Below, one piece after another: positions 5,761 to 8,864 of a stretch of 8,864 bases of DNA. The notes beneath the pieces are model-generated. The model was given only the letters and a program-made list of their open reading frames with translations, made no database searches and was not told the origin of the DNA. Every line of letters starts with the position of its first letter. Position 1 is the first letter of the stretch. The position numbers were made by a program, and so were the translations under genes. The DNA is from JBDSGC01 sp046594105 (GTDB lineage: Bacteria; Acidobacteriota; Thermoanaerobaculia; Gp7-AA8), in assembly GCA_046594105.1 (NCBI GenBank), contig JBKJQB010000148.1, forward strand, positions 1 to 8,864, written 5' to 3'.

Positions 5761-6228
5761 ATGAGCGCCGATCGGGGAAATGTGGCAAAGGATCGTCCTG
5801 GTGTCATCGCGCCGCCACCCCTTCTCTTCGCCGCTGCGTTTCTCGGAGGATGGTTCGGTCGCGGTCTCCTTCCGATCCGCGCTTTCCTGGTGCCGGCCGT
5901 GGTTCTCGCGGGACTCTCTGGAACCTTGGCGGGATGGGCGTTTCTCGTCATGGCCCGGGCGAAAACGAACGTCGATCCCTATCAGCCGACCACAGCGCTG
6001 GTGTGCGTGGGACCGTTCGCCTTCACCCGAAATCCGTTGTATTTGGCCATGACCCTTGGATTCGTGAGTGCCTCCCTCTGGACCGGCTGGCTGTTCGCAC
6101 TCTGCCTCCTTCCTCTGGTCCTGGCCGTTCTCTACCTGGGGGTCATCCGGCGGGAAGAGCGCTATCTCCAGGCGAAGTTCGGCGAGGAGTATCGAGCGTA
6201 TCGCCTGCGGGTTCGCCGCTGGATGTGA
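5761..6228 (+). CDS. Isoprenylcysteine carboxyl methyltransferase / PEMT-like membrane protein
   Basis: This 155-residue integral membrane protein has the fold shared by isoprenylcysteine carboxyl methyltransferase and phospholipid methyltransferases, which use S-adenosylmethionine. Hydrophobic segments lie at about residues 18-37, 42-64 and 96-128. The diagnostic core is 'VGPFAFTRNPLYLAM' (83-97, with R90, N91, P92 and Y94), followed by 'REERYLQAKFGEEYRAY' (131-147, with the E132-E133 pair expected to face the cofactor) and a 'VRRWM' end. Bacterial members are about 150-220 residues and their substrates are mostly unknown, possibly lipids. The ATG at 5761 directly follows GAGAGGG (5754-5760), an unusually tight Shine-Dalgarno spacing. 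A GTG at 5782 is a weaker alternative. It lies 37 nt after the regulator on the same strand and may be read with it. Confidence 0.82.
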   Translation: MSADRGNVAKDRPGVIAPPPLLFAAAFLGGWFGRGLLPIRAFLVPAVVLAGLSGTLAGWAFLVMARAKTNVDPYQPTTALVCVGPFAFTRNPLYLAMTLGFVSASLWTGWLFALCLLPLVLAVLYLGVIRREERYLQAKFGEEYRAYRLRVRRWM

Positions 6229-6271
6229 GGGGAGAGAGGGTCGGAAGCTGGCGCCCGCGGCGCCCTCGCTC

Positions 6272-6300
6272 CTGGCTCCCCTCAGCGCGGCGCGTACAAT
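6272..6300 (+). promoter_or_regulatory. Promoter for ybaK-like gene, likely leaderless transcript
   Basis: TACAAT (6295-6300) is one base from the TATAAT consensus and ends 7 nt before the ATG at 6308, so the predicted transcription start coincides with the start codon. A weak -35-like CTGGCT is at 6272-6277 with a 17-bp spacer. There is no Shine-Dalgarno before the ATG, which fits leaderless translation. The preceding gap from 6229 also holds a short inverted repeat, GGCGCC/GGCGCC (6250-6264), with no T-tract. Confidence 0.45.
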
Positions 6301-6307
6301 CCCTCCG

Positions 6308-6799
6308 ATGTCCGATCCCGTCCTTTCCGCCAGTGCCTCCCGCGTTCAGGCTGCCCTTGACGCTGCCGGTGTTCAGACGCTGGTAGTGGAGATGCCGGAG
6401 ACGACGCGCACCGCGGCGGATGCGGCCAAGGCGGTCGGGTGTGAGGTCGGCCAGATCGCCAAGTCGCTGATCTTTCGCGGGTTGTCGAGCGGCAACGCCA
6501 TCCTGGTGATCACCAGCGGGGCCAACCGCGTGGATGAGGCGGTGGTGGCGCAGGCGGTGGGAGAACGCATCGAGAAGGCGTCTGCCGACTTTGCCAGGGA
6601 GCGCTCCGGATTCGCCATTGGCGGAGTTCCGCCGGTCGGGCTGGCCACTCCGATGCGCACGTTCATCGACCAGGATCTGTTGCGATACGACCGGATCTGG
6701 GCGGCGGCGGGAACTCCCCACGCGGTTTTCCAGTTCTCCGCATTCGAGCTGCCACGGATGACGCGAGGAAGCGTCATCGCCGTCACGCAGAAAAAGTGA
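6308..6799 (+). CDS. YbaK/EbsC family aminoacyl-tRNA deacylase
   Basis: This 163-residue single-domain protein of the YbaK/ProRS-editing family should hydrolyse mischarged tRNAs in the cytoplasm. Family landmarks: 'TRTAADAAKAVGCEVGQIAK' (33-52), where K52 aligns with the conserved active-site Lys, followed by 'SLIFR'; 'ITSGANRVDEA' (68-78); 'GFAIGGVPPVG' (101-111), the Gly-rich catalytic loop; and 'FIDQDLLRYDRIWAAAGTPH', typical of the actinobacterial/proteobacterial YbaK-EbsC subgroup. Length matches the family (about 155-170). The frame is open upstream into the methyltransferase gene, but homology begins at 'MSDPVLSASASRVQAAL', so the ATG at 6308 is used. The exact tRNA substrate cannot be told from sequence. 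The radical SAM gene begins 3 nt after the stop, so the two are almost certainly co-transcribed. Confidence 0.9.
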   Translation: MSDPVLSASASRVQAALDAAGVQTLVVEMPETTRTAADAAKAVGCEVGQIAKSLIFRGLSSGNAILVITSGANRVDEAVVAQAVGERIEKASADFARERSGFAIGGVPPVGLATPMRTFIDQDLLRYDRIWAAAGTPHAVFQFSAFELPRMTRGSVIAVTQKK

Positions 6800-6802
6800 T
6801 CG

Positions 6803-8113
6803 ATGACGGAACTGGGCTGGAAGTACCTCACGGGCGAAGACAAGGTGCAGATCGTCCGCGGGATCCGGGACGGGGTGGCCTATGGCGGCCCCTATCACGT
6901 GGAGATCCACCCTGCCGATCGCTGCAACATCGAGTGCTTCTTCTGCTCCACGGCGGCACTCCGCGGAACCGACGAGTTGCCGGTCACGCGGCTGGAGGAA
7001 CTGATCGGCGAACTGAAGGCGCTGGGCACGCGGGCCATCCGGCTGTCCGGAGGTGGCGAGCCGTTGTTCCATCGCCGAAGCAAAGAGGTGCTGCGCGCCA
7101 TCGCCGCGAGCGGGATTCCCATCGAGAACCTCACTACCAACGCGGTGCTGCTGAGCGAGGAGCACGCATCCATCCTGGTGGACTGCTGCGATCAGGTCAC
7201 GGTCAGCCTGAACACGGCCGACCAGGAGACCTACGCCAGCATGATGCAGACGCCGGCGCGGAACTTCGAGCGGGTGCTGCAGAACGTTCGCGGGTTGATC
7301 GAGGAGAGGCGCCGCCGCGGCAGTGCCACCCCGCGCGTCAACCTGCAGTTTCTGGTCTGGCGCGAGAATTACCGCTCCATCCCGCGGATGTACGCGCTGG
7401 CGCGGGAGCTCGATGTCGACACCATCCTCTTCAACGGTCTCTCGTTCCTCAAACCGGAGCAGAAGATGACGGCGGCGGAAACCGCGGAGATGATGGCGCT
7501 CTACGAGTCGGTGATCCGGATCGACGAGTTCCGCAGGATCGCCAGCATCGAGAGCTACGAACAGGACATCCGGCCGATGCTGCGCGACATCAGCTTCAGG
7601 CTGGATGCGGAGCGGCGAGCGCGCGGTCCGGTGAAACGGCTGGTCCATCTGCTCACCCGCGGAGACCTCACGTTCCGGCAAAAGTTGGCCCATCGCCGCA
7701 GGCTCTCGGCATTGCGCAAAGTGGAAGCAGCGACTGAGGGGATGGACGACTCCTGCGTCATCGGCTGGCATTCCATGCTGATCCGGACCAGCGGCGTGGT
7801 CGCACCCTGCTGCATCCTGCAGGGTGCGCCGCTTGGAAACGTCTTCGAGCAGTCGGTGCGGGACGTCTGGTACGGCCAGCGGTATGGCCGCTTCCGGGAA
7901 GAGCTTTCGCGGATCCTGCACGAGCCCGAGCGGTGGGAGTACGAACCGGAGCGTGATCAGACCGTGGTGGCCATGTGCGGCCGCAAGGGCTCGGAGGTCT
8001 GTCCCATCAAGAGTTTCTATTACCGTCCCGACGTCGATTTCATGCGCGCGCTCAGCGATGCGGCGGGCAACCCGTCCGGGGCTTCGGCGTCACGGACCGC
8101 CTCACCGCTGTGA
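6803..8113 (+). CDS. Radical SAM protein with C-terminal SPASM-like cysteine region
   Basis: This 436-residue protein is probably a cytoplasmic iron-sulfur enzyme that cleaves S-adenosylmethionine to start radical chemistry; its substrate is unknown. The CxxxCxxC motif is 'CNIECFFC' (C41, C45, C48), preceded by 'YHVEIHPADR'. 'IRLSGGGEPLF' (79-89) is the SAM-binding GGEP motif, and 'VTVSLNTADQETY' marks a later barrel strand. The C-terminal part holds C318, C336, C337, C392 and C400 in a pattern ('GVVAPCC', 'LGNVFEQSVRDVWYG', 'MCGRKGSEVCP') typical of SPASM/twitch domains that bind extra Fe-S clusters. Between the two lies a very basic segment (about 270-312, 'RQKLAHRRRLSALRK') that could bind nucleic acid, lipid or a partner. 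SPASM proteins modify peptides, proteins or sugars, but no peptide precursor is visible nearby. The ATG at 6803 is 3 nt after ybaK, implying coupling. The last 20 or so residues are low-complexity. Confidence 0.88.
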   Translation: MTELGWKYLTGEDKVQIVRGIRDGVAYGGPYHVEIHPADRCNIECFFCSTAALRGTDELPVTRLEELIGELKALGTRAIRLSGGGEPLFHRRSKEVLRAIAASGIPIENLTTNAVLLSEEHASILVDCCDQVTVSLNTADQETYASMMQTPARNFERVLQNVRGLIEERRRRGSATPRVNLQFLVWRENYRSIPRMYALARELDVDTILFNGLSFLKPEQKMTAAETAEMMALYESVIRIDEFRRIASIESYEQDIRPMLRDISFRLDAERRARGPVKRLVHLLTRGDLTFRQKLAHRRRLSALRKVEAATEGMDDSCVIGWHSMLIRTSGVVAPCCILQGAPLGNVFEQSVRDVWYGQRYGRFREELSRILHEPERWEYEPERDQTVVAMCGRKGSEVCPIKSFYYRPDVDFMRALSDAAGNPSGASASRTASPL

Positions 8114-8115
8114 TG

Positions 8116-8143
8116 CCGGCGGCCTTCGTCCGCCGGTTCATTT
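8116..8143 (+). terminator. Probable intrinsic terminator after the radical SAM gene
   Basis: CCGGCGG (8116-8122) and CCGCCGG (8130-8136) form a 7-bp stem with a CCTTCGT loop, starting 2 nt after the stop codon and followed by TTCATTT. The T-tract is interrupted, so efficiency is uncertain. Confidence 0.5.
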
Positions 8144-8167
8144 CCGGGGGAAGGCAGGCCCCGGAAA
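8141..8167. repeat. Inverted repeat in the convergent gap
   Basis: TTTCCGGGG (8141-8149) and CCCCGGAAA (8159-8167) form a perfect 9-bp stem with a 9-nt loop. It is the middle of three successive hairpins between the converging genes, and its A/T arm ends make it usable on either strand. Confidence 0.6.
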
Positions 8168-8169
8168 CG

Positions 8170-8198
8170 ACAACGCCCGAGGCTCGCTCGGGCGTTGT
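8170..8198 (-). terminator. Strong hairpin terminator after the Ig-like protein gene
   Basis: ACAACGCCCGAG (8170-8181) and CTCGGGCGTTGT (8187-8198) form a perfect 12-bp stem with a 5-nt loop, 22 nt past the stop of the minus-strand gene. On the minus strand it is followed by CGTTTCC, a weak T-run; on the + strand no T-run follows. It most likely ends the minus-strand transcript and may act bidirectionally. Confidence 0.6.
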
Positions 8199-8219
8199 GG
8201 AATGAGAAGAGATGAGTGT

Positions 8220-8864
8220 TCAGCGGACCGTGACGATCACCGAATTGCTGTCCGTGCTGCCGCAGGCATTCGACACGCGAACCCAGTAGGCCGCGTTTGC
8301 GTTGAGTGCCGGCGTGACGAAGGTACGGCTGGTGGCTCCGGCGACCGGAGACGCTGTGTTGCCGCTCTCTCCCGCATACCACTGATACGTCAGCGGCCCA
8401 CTGCCGTTCGCGCTGATCTCGACGGTCGCCTTCGCTCCTCGGGTGATGACGACGTTCTTCGGCTGGTTGATGCCGAAGATGACCGGCGGATCGCAGAGAA
8501 GAGAGACGACGAAGGATGTGAAGGATGTCCCGCTCGTTCCGGTGGCGGCGATGGTCACGGTGTAGTCCTGCGGCATCGTCGTCGGACCCGCGGTGATGGT
8601 GACGATCGAGTTGCCGTTGCCGGGACTGTTGAAATGCGACGGGGAGATGCTGACGTCGAGGCCGGGCGGACTGCTGACCACCGAGAGGGAGACTTCACCC
8701 GCTACGCTCGAGGGGGTGACAGTGGAGATTTTGATCGAGGCCGACTGCCCGTTGCTCAGAAGGATGGCGTTGCTCCGCACCTCGTCCGGAATGATCACGC
8801 CCGGAGCGTTGCTCGGCGTCGGGCTGGGCGTGCTGGGCGTCGTCGGAGTGGTGGGAGTTGTGGG
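8220..8864 (-). CDS. Secreted or surface protein with Pro/Thr linker and Ig-like domains, C-terminal part
   Basis: This is the C-terminal 214 residues of a protein whose start lies beyond the window; the frame is open to the right edge. Reading from that edge: a Pro/Thr/Ser-rich linker (residues 1-22), an all-beta domain (about 23-120) with 'VTITAGPTTMPQDYTVTIAA', typical of bacterial extracellular beta-sandwich repeats, and an Ig-like domain (about 125-214) with 'PLTYQWYAGESG', 'SRTFVTPAL' and 'AAYWVRVSNACGSTDS'. C124 and C201 could form a disulfide. Linker and domains point to an exported, possibly cell-surface or extracellular protein; a catalytic domain, if any, would be upstream. A GTG at 8798 falls inside the continuous frame and follows the linker codons, so it is not taken as the start. 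No sorting or anchoring signal is seen at the C-terminus, which ends right after the last Ig strand ('VIVTVR'). Confidence 0.82.
   Translation of the reverse strand, partial: PTTPTTPTTPSTPSPTPSNAPGVIIPDEVRSNAILLSNGQSASIKISTVTPSSVAGEVSLSVVSSPPGLDVSISPSHFNSPGNGNSIVTITAGPTTMPQDYTVTIAATGTSGTSFTSFVVSLLCDPPVIFGINQPKNVVITRGAKATVEISANGSGPLTYQWYAGESGNTASPVAGATSRTFVTPALNANAAYWVRVSNACGSTDSNSVIVTVR

Noticed and set aside
6143..7921. 592-codon minus-strand open frame
   Set aside because: It lies opposite parts of three well-supported genes (methyltransferase, YbaK, radical SAM) and has a shadow-type composition.
1..8864. CRISPR array, insertion sequence, tRNA/rRNA, phage or toxin-antitoxin genes
   Set aside because: No spaced direct repeats, transposase motifs, cloverleaf or phage-type genes were seen by eye on either strand.

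Overview
The window is GC-rich and tightly packed, with no rRNA, tRNA, CRISPR array or insertion sequence visible. It looks like chromosomal DNA of a Gram-negative bacterium. Three things fit an Acidobacteriota-type genome (inference, not proven): a TonB/ExbB/ExbD/ExbD set, a TonB with a polyproline tract and Gly-Gly-Val repeats, and a secreted Ig-like protein with a Pro/Thr linker.

Left part (1-932, + strand): the 3' end of ribBA/ribA (riboflavin synthesis), then a compact, divergent member of the tryptophan 2,3-dioxygenase superfamily. It keeps the heme and substrate residues of the family but not its usual Gly/Ser-rich loop.

Centre (1041-4369, + strand): a clearly bounded five-gene operon. 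A near-consensus sigma70-type promoter (TTGACG, 17 bp, TATAGT) precedes a TPR (probable lipo-)protein, TonB, ExbB and two ExbD paralogues, and a strong intrinsic terminator follows the second ExbD. ExbB and the ExbDs should use the proton-motive force to energise TonB, which contacts outer-membrane transporters. The TPR protein is probably a periplasmic or outer-membrane partner. A small hairpin with a T7 run between tonB and exbB may tune expression.

Right part: rmlC (minus strand, TTG start, apparently alone) diverges from a LuxR-type regulator with a degenerate receiver domain. Next come an ICMT/PEMT-like membrane methyltransferase, a YbaK-type aminoacyl-tRNA deacylase apparently read from a leaderless transcript, and a radical SAM protein with a C-terminal SPASM-like cysteine region, 3 nt downstream of ybaK. 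The last gene converges on a minus-strand secreted Ig-like protein that runs off the window. Between these two genes lie three consecutive perfect inverted repeats.

I see no clear new defence or mobile system. The best leads are the atypical dioxygenase, the TPR-TonB-ExbB-ExbD-ExbD module, the degenerate response regulator, the uncharacterised radical SAM protein and the leaderless-start architecture.
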